A DNA stretch of 64,000 nucleotides from positions 620,001 through 684,000 of the forward strand of contig NZ_JAFBFW010000001.1 in the NCBI RefSeq assembly GCF_016909495.1. The letters are read 5' to 3'. The notes beneath the pieces are model-generated. The model worked only from the letters and a program-made list of their open reading frames with translations. It was not told the origin of the DNA and did no database searches. Position 1 is the first letter of the stretch; each line of letters starts with the position of its first letter. A program made the position numbers and the translations under genes. Positions 28,167 through 38,843 of the stretch are shown piece after piece. The DNA is from Pantoea coffeiphila (lineage in GTDB: Bacteria > Pseudomonadota > Gammaproteobacteria > Enterobacterales > Enterobacteriaceae).

Positions 28167-28243
28167 GCGTCCGTAGCTCAGTTGGTTAGAGCACCACCTT
28201 GACATGGTGGGGGTCGGTGGTTCGAGTCCACTCGGACGCACCA
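28167..28243 (+). tRNA. valW: tRNA-Val (GAC), copy 2
   Basis: Identical in sequence to copy 1 and separated from it by 20 bases. CCA is encoded. Confidence 0.97.
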
Positions 28244-28258
28244 GAGATTATCCGGAAA

Positions 28259-28335
28259 GCGTTCTTAGCTCAGTTGGTTAGAGCACCACCTTGACATGGT
28301 GGGGGTCGGAGGTTCGAGTCCTCTAGAACGCACCA
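28259..28335 (+). tRNA. tRNA-Val (GAC), diverged copy 3
   Basis: Same D arm and anticodon arm (GAC) as copies 1 and 2, but the acceptor stem is GCGTTCT/AGAACGC and the T stem has GGAGG/CCTCT. All changes are compensated so both stems stay paired. Encoded CCA. E. coli has only two genes at this locus. Confidence 0.96.
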
Positions 28336-28711
28336 CTCTTAGTTCTTCCCTCTTTTTAAGACTCCGCTTCACCAATTAATCTTGTTGCGCAACACGCCGC
28401 TCTGACGCACTTACTTAAACGTCTTAACGCTTTTTAATTGGTTTTCTAGCACTTAGCCTTTATAATGCAGCCGTTGTTTCACTTGAATGGTTTCAGCGCA
28501 TGGTAAATACACAATTTATAAGCCGTACCTGTTGCGCAACAACGTGCTGCGCTCGCGCCGAAACCATGTCTCAACGTCTTCTGCATACCTTTAATCTGTC
28601 ACCTATCCTTACTCAGTATCGCAATCTGCCTCAGGCACCTAATTTCTCCTCCGCTGGCCACGCCATCGGAACCCATTCTTATCATCCATCACAACTTACA
28701 GATAATCCGTC
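28336..28711 (+). promoter_or_regulatory. pykF promoter and long leader
   Basis: TTGGTT (28438-28443), 17-base spacer and TATAAT (28461-28466) form a strong promoter, giving a leader of about 240 bases before pykF. The leader contains two copies of the palindrome GTTGCGCAAC in or near it (28384-28393, 28531-28540). No coding function is credible: a frame from 28500 runs into the pykF start and lacks a ribosome site. Confidence 0.75.
28484..28495. promoter_or_regulatory. Cra (FruR) site downstream of the pykF promoter
   Basis: TGAATGGTTTCA carries the TGAA-N4-TTCA palindrome of Cra sites and lies just after the predicted transcription start, where Cra represses pykF in E. coli. Confidence 0.6.
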
Positions 28712-30124
28712 ATGAAAAAGACTAAAATTGTTTGCACCATCGGTCCAAAAACTGAATCTGAAGAGATGCTGACCAACCTGCTCGAAGCAGGGATGAACGT
28801 TATGCGTCTGAACTTCTCACACGGTAACTACGAAGAGCACGGCAAGCGCATTGCAAACCTGCGTAGCGTGGTGAAAAACACCGGCCATCAGGCAGCTATC
28901 CTGCTGGATACTAAAGGCCCTGAAATCCGCACCATGAAACTGGAAGGCGGCAACGACGTTGCGCTGACCGCTGGCCAGACATTCACCTTTACTACTGACC
29001 AGAGCGTTATCGGCAACAATGAGCGCGTAGCGGTCACCTACACCGGCTTCGCGGCTGACCTGAAAGTGGGTAACACCATTCTGGTTGATGACGGCCTGAT
29101 CGGTATGGAAGTCACCGAAGTCACCGAAACTACCGTGGTCTGTAAAGTGCGCAACAACGGCGATCTGGGCGAAAACAAAGGCGTGAACCTGCCGGGCGTT
29201 TCAATCCAACTGCCTGCACTGGCGGAAAAAGATAAGCTCGATTTGATCTTCGGCTGCGAGCAGGGCGTTGACTTTATCGCTGCATCCTTTATTCGTAAGC
29301 GTTCAGACGTGCTGGAAATTCGTGAGCATCTGAAAGCCCACGGCGGCGAAAATATCCAGATCATTTCGAAAATCGAGAACCAGGAAGGCCTGAACAACTT
29401 CGACGAGATCCTGGATGCGTCTGACGGCATCATGGTTGCTCGCGGCGACCTCGGCGTAGAGATTCCGGTTGAAGAAGTGATCTTCGCTCAGAAGATGATG
29501 ATCAAGAAGTGTAATCGCGCGCGTAAAGTGGTGATCACCGCCACCCAGATGCTGGATTCGATGATCAAGAACCCGCGCCCTACCCGTGCAGAAGCCGGCG
29601 ACGTGGCTAACGCCATCCTCGACGGGACTGATGCGGTCATGCTGTCTGGCGAGAGCGCCAAAGGTAAATATCCGCTGGAGTCCGTGACCATTATGGCCAC
29701 GATCTGCGAACGTACTGACCGCGTGATGAAGAGCCGCATCGATCCTCGCAACGACGATCGCAAAATGCGCATTACTGAAGCGGTTTGCCGCGGTGCGGTT
29801 GAAACGGCTGAGAATCTGGAAGCCCCGGTTATCGTCGTAGCGACCGAAGGCGGTAAATCAGCGAAATCCATCCGCAAATACTTCCCGCACGCCACCATTC
29901 TGGCGCTGACCACCAATGAGCTGACCAACCGTCAGCTGCTGCTGACCAAAGGCGTGATTACCAGCATGGTGCAGGAAATCGCCTCTACCGACGATTTCTA
30001 CCGTCTGGGCAAAGAAGCGGCGCTGGCCAGCGGCTATGCGCAGAAAGGCGATGTTGTGGTGATGGTTTCCGGTGCGCTGGTACCAAGCGGTACGACCAAT
30101 ACCTCTTCGGTCCACGTTCTGTAA
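28712..30124 (+). CDS. pykF: Pyruvate kinase I
   Basis: 470-residue fructose-1,6-bisphosphate-activated pyruvate kinase, E. coli length. Start [20 protein letters not shown]; catalytic stretch [19 protein letters not shown] with the essential Lys, the substrate motif [12 protein letters not shown], and [12 protein letters not shown]; the C-terminal allosteric domain ends [11 protein letters not shown]. Converts PEP to pyruvate; counterpart of ppsA at 44.2 kb. Promoter, Cra site and terminator are all recognisable. Confidence 0.98.
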   Translation: MKKTKIVCTIGPKTESEEMLTNLLEAGMNVMRLNFSHGNYEEHGKRIANLRSVVKNTGHQAAILLDTKGPEIRTMKLEGGNDVALTAGQTFTFTTDQSVIGNNERVAVTYTGFAADLKVGNTILVDDGLIGMEVTEVTETTVVCKVRNNGDLGENKGVNLPGVSIQLPALAEKDKLDLIFGCEQGVDFIAASFIRKRSDVLEIREHLKAHGGENIQIISKIENQEGLNNFDEILDASDGIMVARGDLGVEIPVEEVIFAQKMMIKKCNRARKVVITATQMLDSMIKNPRPTRAEAGDVANAILDGTDAVMLSGESAKGKYPLESVTIMATICERTDRVMKSRIDPRNDDRKMRITEAVCRGAVETAENLEAPVIVVATEGGKSAKSIRKYFPHATILALTTNELTNRQLLLTKGVITSMVQEIASTDDFYRLGKEAALASGYAQKGDVVVMVSGALVPSGTTNTSSVHVL

Positions 30125-30150
30125 TTTAAGATTACACTATCGACTAATAA

Positions 30151-30175
30151 GGCACCCTCAGGGGTGCTTTTTTTT
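30151..30175 (+). terminator. pykF terminator
   Basis: GCACCC-TCAG-GGGTGC followed by eight T. Confidence 0.92.
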
Positions 30176-30666
<491 letters not shown>

Positions 30667-30680
30667 GAGTTCTGGTACTG

Positions 30681-30711
30681 AAAATGGCGCACACTGTGCG
30701 CCATTTTTTTT
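30681..30711 (+). terminator. lpp terminator
   Basis: AATGGCGCAC-ACT-GTGCGCCATT followed by a T-run: a strong rho-independent terminator, also within reach of the convergent ldtE. Confidence 0.95.
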
Positions 30712-30769
30712 GCCTGCAAATCAGCTTCGCCGACGGCGGATGTTGACCCCGCCGCCAAACGCACTGTAA

Positions 30770-31801
30770 TCATTTTTGAGCGCTTTCTCCCCCAACCTGA
30801 GTTATCCCCGCCGGTTGTGATTTAAATCCCTCTGCTCCCTTCTGGTGAAGAAATTCGGGTACTGCCGAGTCATCTTTCACAACTTCCCCTTCACTAACCA
30901 GAACGGGCATACCCGAACGGCGCGTTAATGCCGCTTTAATGACCGCATCATCACTGCTGGCGCTATTAATGAATTTCTTCGCGGCCGGGCTCAGCGCAAT
31001 CGGCATGGTTTGCGGATCGTCATTCTCGTTATGCGACAGCGGCTGGTGGACCTCGATCCAACGCTTGCCATCAGGCTCTACGGCATACTTCACCGGCTGG
31101 TTAATCACCTGAACGCGCGTTCCCTTCGGCACGCTGTTGAACAGCGCTTCAATATCGTCAGGGCGCAGGCGGATGCAGCCGGAGCTGACGCGCATACCGA
31201 TACCAAAATCAGCATTCGTGCCGTGGATCAGATAGTGGCCCTTGCCATAAGCCAGACGCATCGCATACAGGCCCATCGGGTTATCAGGCCCGGCAGGCAC
31301 GGTGACAGGCAGGATCTCGCCTTTGGCTGCGTAGCGCTTGCGGATGTTAGGGGTGGGGGTCCACGTTGGGTTGGGGATTTTCTGGCTGATGCTGGTGACC
31401 ATCGCCGGGGTATTGGCACCCAGTTGACCGATGCCAATCGGGTAGACAATCACTTTGTTTTCATCTTTCGGATAGTAGTAAAGCCGCAGCTCCGCTACGT
31501 TGATCACGATACCTTCACGTTTCGTGTCCGGTAGCAGCATCTGGGTGGGGATCGTTAACTGCGTACCGGCTTTCGGCAGCCAGGGGTCGGTTCCCGGATT
31601 GGCTTCCAGCATGCCCAGCAGGCCAATCATATACTCCTTCGCTACCGCTTCCAGCGGCCTTCCGTCATTGGGCACGATGTACGTACTGTTTTCCCCAATC
31701 AAACGGCTGTCGTCGGGCGGGAGGGGATATTCTGTAGCACTGGCGTTGTACGCCCCGGTCAGCAGCGTGACCATAAATGCAAAACGGAACAAAGGTTTCA
31801 T
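30770..31801 (-). CDS. ldtE: L,D-transpeptidase LdtE (YnhG)
   Basis: 343-residue periplasmic enzyme that forms 3-3 mDAP cross-links in peptidoglycan. Signal peptide at residues 1-22, a LysM-like segment near 40-90 (THE stretch STYIVPNDGRPLEAVAKEY), then the YkuD domain with LIHGTNADFGIGMRVSSGCIRL: His and catalytic Cys are in HGT and SSGC. Start at 31801 (MKPLFRFAFMV) gives the signal peptide. Between lpp and sufE as in E. coli. Confidence 0.94.
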   Translation of the reverse strand: MKPLFRFAFMVTLLTGAYNASATEYPLPPDDSRLIGENSTYIVPNDGRPLEAVAKEYMIGLLGMLEANPGTDPWLPKAGTQLTIPTQMLLPDTKREGIVINVAELRLYYYPKDENKVIVYPIGIGQLGANTPAMVTSISQKIPNPTWTPTPNIRKRYAAKGEILPVTVPAGPDNPMGLYAMRLAYGKGHYLIHGTNADFGIGMRVSSGCIRLRPDDIEALFNSVPKGTRVQVINQPVKYAVEPDGKRWIEVHQPLSHNENDDPQTMPIALSPAAKKFINSASSDDAVIKAALTRRSGMPVLVSEGEVVKDDSAVPEFLHQKGAEGFKSQPAGITQVGGESAQK

Positions 31802-31875
31802 GCGTTTTTCTCGGTTATGAAGGGAGAACAACCCCACTGTATATCAGCGGGGCGCAGACCGAGTAGTTTAGCAAC

Positions 31876-32298
31876 TCACGCGCCGGTGAGAATCAGCGCT
31901 TTCTGACGTATGGCACGAATCATGGCTTCCAGTCCCTGAGAACGGGATGGCGTAAGCTGCTGGGTCAGAGACAGTTCGGCAAACACAGGGCGAACATCAA
32001 AATCGATAATTTCCTGCGGCGACATCTTCTGGTAAACGGCAAAGACAATAGCAATCAGTCCTTTAACCAGTGCGGCATCGCTGTCGCCCTGCAGGCGGAC
32101 CTGGCCATTCTCATCAAGATCAACGATCACCCAAACCTGGCTCTGACAGCCCGGAACGATATTTTCCTGCTGGTGAAGATTTTCGGATGCGGCCTCAAGG
32201 CGCGAACCCAGTTCAATAATATACAGATACTTCTCTTCCTGATTTGCGCAACGGTTGAAGTTGCGCACCAGTTTTTCTTTATCTGGCAGAGTTGCCAT
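31876..32298 (-). CDS. sufE: SufE sulfur acceptor
   Basis: 140-residue protein that takes persulfide from SufS and hands it to SufB. Acceptor Cys51 is in [12 protein letters not shown], the same position as in E. coli. Last gene of sufABCDSE, but separated from sufS by 115 bases containing a strong palindrome at 32356, so its transcription may be attenuated. Confidence 0.96.
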   Translation of the reverse strand: MATLPDKEKLVRNFNRCANQEEKYLYIIELGSRLEAASENLHQQENIVPGCQSQVWVIVDLDENGQVRLQGDSDAALVKGLIAIVFAVYQKMSPQEIIDFDVRPVFAELSLTQQLTPSRSQGLEAMIRAIRQKALILTGA

Positions 32299-32355
32299 TG
32301 CTTCCTCACTTAAATCGGCTTCTTAACGACATGACTCTATCGGGTAAACACGTAG

Positions 32356-32381
32356 AAAGGGCGAGGCATGCCTCGCCCTTT
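32356..32381. repeat. Perfect 26-base palindrome between sufS and sufE
   Basis: AAAGGGCGAGGCATGCCTCG, completed by CCCTTT, reads the same on both strands. On the suf transcript it forms a hairpin with TTTC after it, so it could be an internal terminator or RNA processing site. Confidence 0.8.
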
Positions 32382-32413
32382 TAAGGCTGAAATCGCTCCT
32401 GCTCAGAGAGCGA

Positions 32414-33637
32414 TCAGCCCCCCAGCAGACGGTGAATACGAATTAACCCCGCCGCCAGGCGATCGACTTCTTCTTCGCTATTATACAGAACAAACGAGGC
32501 GCGACACATCGCCGGAACGCCGTAGTGCTGCATTAACGGCATCGCACAGTGATGGCCGGTGCGAATCGCAATACCGTACTGATCGAGGAAACTGCCCACG
32601 TCGTAGGCGTGATGCTTGCCCAGATTAAAGGCAATTACGCCGCTGCGCTCCTGAGGGCCGTAGATAACCAGATCCGGTACAGAGGCCAGTTTATCCATCG
32701 CGTAGTGCATCAGCTGTTGTTCACGCCGCTGGATTGCATCCAGCCCCAGTTCGGTCACGTACTTGAGTGCCGCCCCCAGGCCGATAATCGCACCGGTATT
32801 CGGCGTTCCCGCCTCAAACCGACCCGGTACAGCAGCATAGGTGGTGCCTTCGGTCAGGCTGACGGTGGCGATCATCGAACCGCCCCCTTCCCACGGCGGC
32901 ATCTGGTCCAGCAGCGCCTTACGGCCATACAGGATACCAATACCGGTCGGTCCGTAGATCTTATGCCCGGAGAAGACATAAAAATCACAGTCGATATCCT
33001 GCACGTCAACCTGCCCGTGCATGATAGCCTGCGCACCGTCGATCAGCGTCACCAGCCCCGCCGCTTTCGCCTGCGCCACCAGCGCTTTCACCGGGTTAAC
33101 GGTGCCCAGCACGTTGGAAACCTGGGTCACCGCCAGCAGTCGGGAACGTGAATCAATCAGCTCAGGGAGTTTAGCCAGATCCAGCTCGCCGTCAGCGTTG
33201 AGCGGGATAAAGCGCACTTCCGCTCCGGTACGCTGGGCCACCATCTGCCACGGAACGATATTGGCGTGGTGTTCCATCTCGGTAATGATGATGTTGTCGC
33301 CGGGCTGCAGTTGACTGCTGCCCCAGCTGTTGGCCACGAGGTTAATTGCCTCGGTGGTACCTTTGACAAACACAATCTCTTCCGTCGACGGCGCATTGAG
33401 GAAACGCGCAGCCTGAACACGCACATTTTCCATCTCAGTGGTGGCTTCCGCGCTCAGCGTATGGATGCCACGGTGAACGGCAGCGTAACCGTGCTCATAG
33501 AACTGGCTCTCTGCATCAATCACCACCTGCGGCTTTTGTGCGCTGGCAGCGCTGTCGAGGTAGGCCAGCGGTTGCCCGTTAACCTCACGCGTCAGCAGCG
33601 GGAAATCCGCCCGTACCCGAGCCAGATCAAAACTCAT
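32414..33637 (-). CDS. sufS: Cysteine desulfurase SufS
   Basis: 407-residue PLP enzyme (E. coli 406) of the group II desulfurases. PLP-lysine is in [19 protein letters not shown]; catalytic Cys near position 364 in [15 protein letters not shown]. It mobilises sulfur from cysteine for Fe-S assembly under oxidative stress or iron limitation. Its start overlaps the sufD stop by 4 bases. Confidence 0.97.
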   Translation of the reverse strand: MSFDLARVRADFPLLTREVNGQPLAYLDSAASAQKPQVVIDAESQFYEHGYAAVHRGIHTLSAEATTEMENVRVQAARFLNAPSTEEIVFVKGTTEAINLVANSWGSSQLQPGDNIIITEMEHHANIVPWQMVAQRTGAEVRFIPLNADGELDLAKLPELIDSRSRLLAVTQVSNVLGTVNPVKALVAQAKAAGLVTLIDGAQAIMHGQVDVQDIDCDFYVFSGHKIYGPTGIGILYGRKALLDQMPPWEGGGSMIATVSLTEGTTYAAVPGRFEAGTPNTGAIIGLGAALKYVTELGLDAIQRREQQLMHYAMDKLASVPDLVIYGPQERSGVIAFNLGKHHAYDVGSFLDQYGIAIRTGHHCAMPLMQHYGVPAMCRASFVLYNSEEEVDRLAAGLIRIHRLLGG

Positions 33638-34914
33638 TGCAAACCTCCGGGAAAGCGTTGAGCAATACGCTGCATGACAGCTTCTCTCAGCGTGTCATCG
33701 CCAATCGCCTCGGTCAGCTCGGCAGCAAACGCATAAATAATCATGCGCTGAGCAGCATCCTGCGAAATACCACGCGCGCGCAGATAGAACATCTGCTCTT
33801 CGTCGATACGGCCAATGGTCGCACCGTGGCCGCACTTGACGTCATCGGCATAGATTTCCAGCTGCGGCTTGGTATCCACTTCGGCGAGGCGGCCCAGCAG
33901 CAGGTTATTGTTGGACATCTGACCGTCGGTCTTCAGGGCGTGCTTCGCCACTTTGATCATGCCGTTGAATACGGCACGAGCACGATCGCGCACGATGGTT
34001 TTATGCAGCTGGCGACTCTGGCAGTAGCCTTTGTTGTGTTCCAGATAGGTACGGCTGTCGCACACATCTTTATCAATCGGCAGCATCAGCGTATTGATCA
34101 CCAGATCGCTGCCCTCGCCGTTCAACTGTCCGCTGGTATTATGACGGGTCAGGCCCGCACCCAGCAGGAAGCTGTGGCTCTGAACGCGCACATCGCGGCC
34201 CAGCACCAGATCGTTATGCGAGAAGTGGTAGCTGCTCTGATCTTCGAAGGCGAAGTTGTAGTGGGTCAGCGCCGCACCGTTACCCACGTCGGCGGTAAAA
34301 CGCGCGCCGGTAAAGTGCGTGGCATTATTCAGGGTGACATAGTGCTCAATGATCGTCGCTTCAGCCGCTTCATCCAGCTGCAGATGATGGCGATAGTGCG
34401 AAGTGTTCATCTCACCTGCCGCGCTGCCGCTGCTGATATGCAACAGATACAGCGGACGCTCCGCAGCCTTACCCCGAGCCAGATGGATCAGCGTAGACTC
34501 TTCGGCCAGGCTTTCGGTCAGATGCAGGAACACCTCCGGCTGTATCGGTGCATTCAGCTCGCGGCGTTCGCCGGAACCGGTGACCTGGATGCTGAACAGG
34601 TCGTGTTCGGCATCGCTCAACGCGGCGGAAAAGCGCCCATCAACAAAGACCAGACGCACGGCATCAATCGCCAGCGCCAGTGTATCAATGTTTTCTGCTG
34701 TCAGTTCAGCCTGCTGCGGCAGAACGAACTGATGATCGAACAACGCATCCAGTGGCGTATATTTCCAGTTTTCCTGCTTGCGCGTAGGCAGACCTTCGCG
34801 CAGCAGCTGCTGCCAGTGCTGCTGGGCCTGCATTGAGCGATGCCCGGCGCGGGTTTCGAACAGGTGGTGCCACTGTTGCAGCGCGTTATCACTCTTCGTC
34901 GGTAAGCCAGCCAT
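33634..34914 (-). CDS. sufD: Fe-S assembly scaffold subunit SufD
   Basis: 426-residue beta-helix protein that pairs with SufB in the SufBC2D complex. Recognisable features are [10 protein letters not shown] near the N terminus and the C-terminal [29 protein letters not shown], with the conserved Cys-His region at the SufB interface. Overlaps sufC by 26 bases and sufS by 4. Confidence 0.96.
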   Translation of the reverse strand: MAGLPTKSDNALQQWHHLFETRAGHRSMQAQQHWQQLLREGLPTRKQENWKYTPLDALFDHQFVLPQQAELTAENIDTLALAIDAVRLVFVDGRFSAALSDAEHDLFSIQVTGSGERRELNAPIQPEVFLHLTESLAEESTLIHLARGKAAERPLYLLHISSGSAAGEMNTSHYRHHLQLDEAAEATIIEHYVTLNNATHFTGARFTADVGNGAALTHYNFAFEDQSSYHFSHNDLVLGRDVRVQSHSFLLGAGLTRHNTSGQLNGEGSDLVINTLMLPIDKDVCDSRTYLEHNKGYCQSRQLHKTIVRDRARAVFNGMIKVAKHALKTDGQMSNNNLLLGRLAEVDTKPQLEIYADDVKCGHGATIGRIDEEQMFYLRARGISQDAAQRMIIYAFAAELTEAIGDDTLREAVMQRIAQRFPGGLQ

Positions 34915-35635
34915 AGCCTTGCTCCTCCAGCTGTTTCACCAGCGAGAAATCTCCTGATTTAACGATTTTGCCCTGATAGAGCACGTGAACGAAATCAGGC
35001 TTGATGTAGTCAAGGATACGCTGATAGTGAGTTACGATGATGAAAGAACGTTTGCCGTCGCGCAGGGTGTTCACGCCGTTCGCCACAATCTTCAATGCAT
35101 CAATGTCCAGACCGGAGTCGGTTTCATCCAGGATGCACAGATCCGGCTCCAGCGCGGCCATCTGCAGGATGTCATTGCGTTTTTTCTCACCGCCGGAGAA
35201 ACCCACGTTAACTGAACGAGTCAGCAGATCTTCAGGCATCTTAAGCAGGTGGATTTTATCTTCGATAAAGTCCTGGAAATCAAAGCGGTCCAGCTCTTCC
35301 TGTTCGCGGTATTTACGCACCGCATTCACGGAAGTTTGCAGGAAGAACTGGTTGCTCACGCCCGGGATCTCAACCGGGTACTGGAAGGCCATGAAGATGC
35401 CTTCACCAGCACGTTCTTCCGGGTCCAGTTCCAGCAGATCTTTACCTTTAAACTCGACGGAGCCACCGGTCACTTCGTAATCTTCGCGCCCTGCCAGCGT
35501 TGCAGACAGCGTACTTTTCCCTGAGCCATTTGGTCCCATAATGGCGTGAACTTCACCGGGTTTGATCTCAAGATTCAACCCACGCAGGATAGCTTTATCT
35601 TCAACGCTGACCTGTAAATCTTTAATGCTTAACAT
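34889..35635 (-). CDS. sufC: Fe-S assembly ATPase SufC
   Basis: 248-residue ABC-type ATPase of the SufBC2D scaffold. Walker A GPNGSGKST (residues 35-43), signature motif FSGGEKKRND and Walker B LCILDETDSGLDIDAL are present. ATP binding opens the SufB-SufD interface for cluster building. 65 bases downstream of sufB. Confidence 0.97.
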   Translation of the reverse strand: MLSIKDLQVSVEDKAILRGLNLEIKPGEVHAIMGPNGSGKSTLSATLAGREDYEVTGGSVEFKGKDLLELDPEERAGEGIFMAFQYPVEIPGVSNQFFLQTSVNAVRKYREQEELDRFDFQDFIEDKIHLLKMPEDLLTRSVNVGFSGGEKKRNDILQMAALEPDLCILDETDSGLDIDALKIVANGVNTLRDGKRSFIIVTHYQRILDYIKPDFVHVLYQGKIVKSGDFSLVKQLEEQGYGWLTDEE

Positions 35636-35699
35636 ATGGTTTCCTTTGCAGTGCTTTCCGGCACTGTAAATACCCTTGGGTAAAGTTCTTGGCGCGGGC

Positions 35700-37193
35700 T
35701 TAGCCCACGCTGTGTTCCAGGCTGATTGCCAGCAGTTTTTGCGCTTCTACCGCAAACTCCAGCGGCAGCTCAGAGAAGACGTCTTTGCAGAAGCCGTTAA
35801 CGATCATTGAAATCGCATCGTCTTCGCTAATGCCACGCTGCAGGCAGTAGAACAGCTGATCTTCACCAATACGTGACGTTGTCGCTTCGTGCTCCAGCTG
35901 GGCCGTGTTATTGCGCACTTCCACATACGGGAAAGTATGCGCGCCGCAGTCAGCACCAATCAGCATCGAGTCGCACTGAGTGAAGTTACGCGCATTGGTC
36001 GCCGTCGGCATGATCTTCACCAGGCCGCGATAGGTGTTTTCGCTCTTACCGGCTGAAATACCCTTCGAAATAATCGTCGATTTCGTATTTTTACCGATGT
36101 GGATCATCTTGGTGCCGGTATCGGCCTGCTGACGTCCGCTGGTCAGCGCAACAGAGAAGAACTCACCGATGGAGTTGTCGCCGCGCAGAATCACGCTCGG
36201 GTACTTCCAGGTAATGGCTGAACCGGTTTCAGACTGGGTCCAGGACATCTTGCTGTTTTCGCCTTCGCACAGTGCACGCTTGGTCACGAAGTTCAGAATA
36301 CCCCCTTCGCTATCGCCGCCGGAGAACCAGTTCTGCACGGTGGAATACTTCACCTCTGCGTCTTTGTGGATGATCACTTCAACCACCGCCGCATGCAGCT
36401 GATAGGTGTCGCGCACCGGGGCAGAGCAGCCCTCAATGTAGCTCACGTAGCTGCCTTCATCGGCGATCAGGATCGTGCGCTCGAACTGCCCGGTTTTCGC
36501 TGCGTTGATGCGGAAATAGGTCGACAGCTCCATCGGGCAGCGTACGCCTTTCGGGATGTACACAAAGGTGCCGTCAGAGGCAACAGCGGAGTTCAGCGCG
36601 GCAAAGAAGTTGTCGTTGGCCGGCACCACGGTACCCAGATACTGTTTAACCAGCTCCGGGTGATCGTGAATCGCTTCCCCGAATGAACAGAAGATGATGC
36701 CTTCTTTCGCCAGCTTGTCGCGGTAGGTGGTGGAAACAGACACGGAGTCAAAGATGGCATCAACCGCCACTTCCTGGCCTTCGCGCACCGGAACACCCAG
36801 CTGTTTAAAGGCCTCTTCCACTTCCTGCGTCAGGTAGTTTGGCGCTTCGCTACCGGAGGTCTGAGTGGCACCCGGCTCTGAGGCACAGGCATCATCACAG
36901 CTGCCGCAGGACGGCGCGGAGTAATAGCTGTAATCCTGGTAATCCAGTTTTTTATAGTTGGCTTTCAGCCAGTGCGGCTCTTCCATTTCCAGCCAGGCCG
37001 CGAACGCCTTCAGGCGGAAATCCAGCATCCACTCAGGTTCATTACGCTTGGCCGAGATCGCGCGCACCACATCTTCGTTGATGCCGTGGGCAAATTCTTC
37101 GGTTTCCAGTTGGGTAAAGAAGCCTTCTTTATATTTCTGATGGCCGCCTTCCCAAACCTGTACATCATCAGATGCGTCAGTATTACGAGACAT
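35700..37193 (-). CDS. sufB: Fe-S assembly scaffold SufB
   Basis: 497-residue core scaffold (E. coli 495). The N-terminal region has the Cys motif [13 protein letters not shown]; the beta-helix core carries [19 protein letters not shown] and the C-terminal block [17 protein letters not shown] with the cluster-ligand Cys. It lies 5 bases downstream of sufA and is translationally close. Confidence 0.97.
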   Translation of the reverse strand: MSRNTDASDDVQVWEGGHQKYKEGFFTQLETEEFAHGINEDVVRAISAKRNEPEWMLDFRLKAFAAWLEMEEPHWLKANYKKLDYQDYSYYSAPSCGSCDDACASEPGATQTSGSEAPNYLTQEVEEAFKQLGVPVREGQEVAVDAIFDSVSVSTTYRDKLAKEGIIFCSFGEAIHDHPELVKQYLGTVVPANDNFFAALNSAVASDGTFVYIPKGVRCPMELSTYFRINAAKTGQFERTILIADEGSYVSYIEGCSAPVRDTYQLHAAVVEVIIHKDAEVKYSTVQNWFSGGDSEGGILNFVTKRALCEGENSKMSWTQSETGSAITWKYPSVILRGDNSIGEFFSVALTSGRQQADTGTKMIHIGKNTKSTIISKGISAGKSENTYRGLVKIMPTATNARNFTQCDSMLIGADCGAHTFPYVEVRNNTAQLEHEATTSRIGEDQLFYCLQRGISEDDAISMIVNGFCKDVFSELPLEFAVEAQKLLAISLEHSVG

Positions 37194-37198
37194 AGAGT

Positions 37199-37573
37199 TT
37201 ACTCAACGCCAAAGCTTTCACCACAGCCACAGGCGTGTTGAGCTTTAGGGTTATTAAATTTAAAAATCTGGTTCAGACCTTCACGGACGAAATCAACTTC
37301 CGTACCGTCAATGTAGGGCATTGCCTGAAGGGGCACGAACAGCGATGCACCGTTATGGCTAAACTCCAAATCATCCTTCGCCGTCTCCTTCACCAGATCC
37401 ATGGTGTAACCAAAACCGGCGCAGCCTGACGTCTTCACGCCCAGCTTCAAACCTTTGATTTCAGGATCGCCAGCGGCAAGGCTGCTGATTTGTTTGGCGG
37501 CGCTGTCGGTGAGCGTCAATCCTTTCCAGATAAAGTCATCTGGAGAAAAAGATGCTGGATTTGCTGATTGCAT
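37199..37573 (-). CDS. sufA: A-type Fe-S carrier SufA
   Basis: 124-residue carrier (E. coli 122). The three conserved cysteines are in [13 protein letters not shown] and in [11 protein letters not shown] at the C terminus. Moves assembled clusters from SufBC2D to target proteins. First gene of the operon; transcription should start in the 37574-37800 region. A small hairpin (TAGCCC-TTC-GGGCTA, 37593-37607) sits in its leader. Confidence 0.96.
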   Translation of the reverse strand: MQSANPASFSPDDFIWKGLTLTDSAAKQISSLAAGDPEIKGLKLGVKTSGCAGFGYTMDLVKETAKDDLEFSHNGASLFVPLQAMPYIDGTEVDFVREGLNQIFKFNNPKAQHACGCGESFGVE

Positions 37574-37926
37574 AAATTACCTCGCGATACGTTAGCCCTT
37601 CGGGCTAGTGCCTCTATGTTAGTGATAACCTGTATCACTTCAACCTCTTGTTTTGCAGGGATATTACCCTTTGGGTGTTTTTCTAATCTTATTGAGTAAG
37701 TTTAGCCCCTGCGAAACAGATTGTGACGTGCTCTTCAGGTCAAAACCGCAAAAGATAAATTGTTGAAAACAAAATGTTTCTAAGTTGTAATCTCAAGCCA
37801 CTTCTTAATAATAATCATTCACCTAAATCCCTTATCGCGCTTATCGTTAATACCAATTTTTTTGAAAGGCGGCATTTATCGATAAAAAATCCCGCCGGGT
37901 GATTGAATATTAACGCAGTTATAATA
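37574..37926. other. Regulatory region upstream of sufA
   Basis: About 350 A/T-rich bases between sufA and the divergent unknown gene at 37963. In E. coli this region binds Fur, IscR, OxyR and IHF. A partial Fur-like stretch TAATAATAATCATTC lies at 37807-37821. No credible open frame. Confidence 0.5.
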
Positions 37927-37941
37927 TGATAATGATTATCA
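37927..37941. promoter_or_regulatory. Perfect Fur box upstream of gene 37963
   Basis: TGATAATGATTATCA is an exact match to the 7-1-7 Fur consensus TGATAATnATTATCA. It lies directly downstream of a -10 element TATAAT (37920-37925) and ends 21 bases before the ATG, so Fur binding would block transcription start of this gene. Confidence 0.88.
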
Positions 37942-37962
37942 TTAGCGCGATTGGGACCAGCA

Positions 37963-38367
37963 ATGAATCTGTCGATGAGTGCGTGGCTGCAACACAAGAT
38001 TGATGAATATAAGTTTTCCGTACGTGATATCACCGTCGATTTCTATATGGCACAGGCAAAGCTGAACCGCCCGGAATGCACCATTGAGCAATTACGCAAG
38101 TTCAATGATACCTGTCTCGATATGGCTGAGCTTTGCCAGCTGAACGGTGATGATCAGAGCTATCTGCACGCAATGGGCAAACTTCATCAACGACTGGTTG
38201 TTGAGCTGAGCAATACATCCCGCGAACGACTGTTCCGCATGCAGGCCTGGCAGCTGGCGCGCCATTCCCTCAGTCGCCTGTGTCATCAGCTGGCACTCAA
38301 CGGTGAATGGGATAAGGCAACGGTACTGCAAAGCGATTTTGTGAAACACGCTTCGTGGATTATGTAG
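37963..38367 (+). CDS. Unknown 134-aa protein under a Fur box
   Basis: The family is not recognised. Starting MNLSMSAWLQHKIDEYKFSV, the protein is predicted mostly helical and soluble, with no signal peptide and no obvious metal or nucleotide motif; cysteines occur in PECTIEQ, NDTCLDM, ELCQLN and RLCHQL. Coding character is good and it has its own Fur-controlled promoter and a terminator at 38405. E. coli has ydiH at the equivalent place, but the sequence is unrelated. The position between suf and menI and the Fur box suggest a role in iron starvation; this is inference. An in-frame ATG at 37975 is an alternative start. Confidence 0.75.
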   Translation: MNLSMSAWLQHKIDEYKFSVRDITVDFYMAQAKLNRPECTIEQLRKFNDTCLDMAELCQLNGDDQSYLHAMGKLHQRLVVELSNTSRERLFRMQAWQLARHSLSRLCHQLALNGEWDKATVLQSDFVKHASWIM

Positions 38368-38404
38368 TCCCGGTACCAGTATACCGCGTGGCAGAGCAGC
38401 TAAA

Positions 38405-38425
38405 AACCCCGGATAATTTGGGGTT
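38405..38425. terminator. Bidirectional terminator, gene 37963 / menI
   Basis: AACCCC (38405-38410) pairs with GGGGTT (38420-38425). The minus strand has TTTTT after the stem, so it ends menI; it overlaps the menI stop codon. Confidence 0.7.
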
Positions 38426-38843
38426 ATTGGGTTATCACCGCCGTTGTTAAGCGCGAGCTACAGCATAATCGACTGTCAGGCCCGTAAATCTCGATCTGCC
38501 ATACCTGATGCGTGCGTCCAATGTGGGTGGCGCGACAAACGCCGCGCACCTCCCCTTCCCGCGCCGACCGCACGTGATTGGCATTAATTTCCAGACCGAC
38601 CACCTGCTGATCTCCCTGAGTGCAGAGATAGCCCGCCATCGACCCCAGCGTTTCGGCCAGTGTCACTGAGGCCCCGCCGTGCAGTAGCCCGAACGGCTGT
38701 CGGGTACGGTTATCAACCGGCATCACCGCTTCAACACTGTCATCATTCAGTGCGGTAAAACGGATGCCGAGGTGCTCTACCATGGTGCCTTTGCTGTGAA
38801 GGTTCAGCTGTTCAAGCGTTACTTCACGTTTCCAGATAGCCAT
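38424..38843 (-). CDS. menI: DHNA-CoA thioesterase MenI (YdiI)
   Basis: 139-residue hotdog-fold thioesterase that releases 1,4-dihydroxy-2-naphthoate in menaquinone synthesis. Matches E. coli Men[21 protein letters not shown] with the catalytic Glu in [13 protein letters not shown], and [19 protein letters not shown] overlaps the ydiJ stop by one base (TGATG), implying translational coupling. Confidence 0.95.
   Translation of the reverse strand: MAIWKREVTLEQLNLHSKGTMVEHLGIRFTALNDDSVEAVMPVDNRTRQPFGLLHGGASVTLAETLGSMAGYLCTQGDQQVVGLEINANHVRSAREGEVRGVCRATHIGRTHQVWQIEIYGPDSRLCCSSRLTTAVITQ

Noticed and set aside
28500..28715. 71-codon frame in the pykF leader
   Set aside because: No ribosome site, overlaps the pykF start, and the composition is not protein-like; it begins just downstream of the Cra site in the pykF leader.
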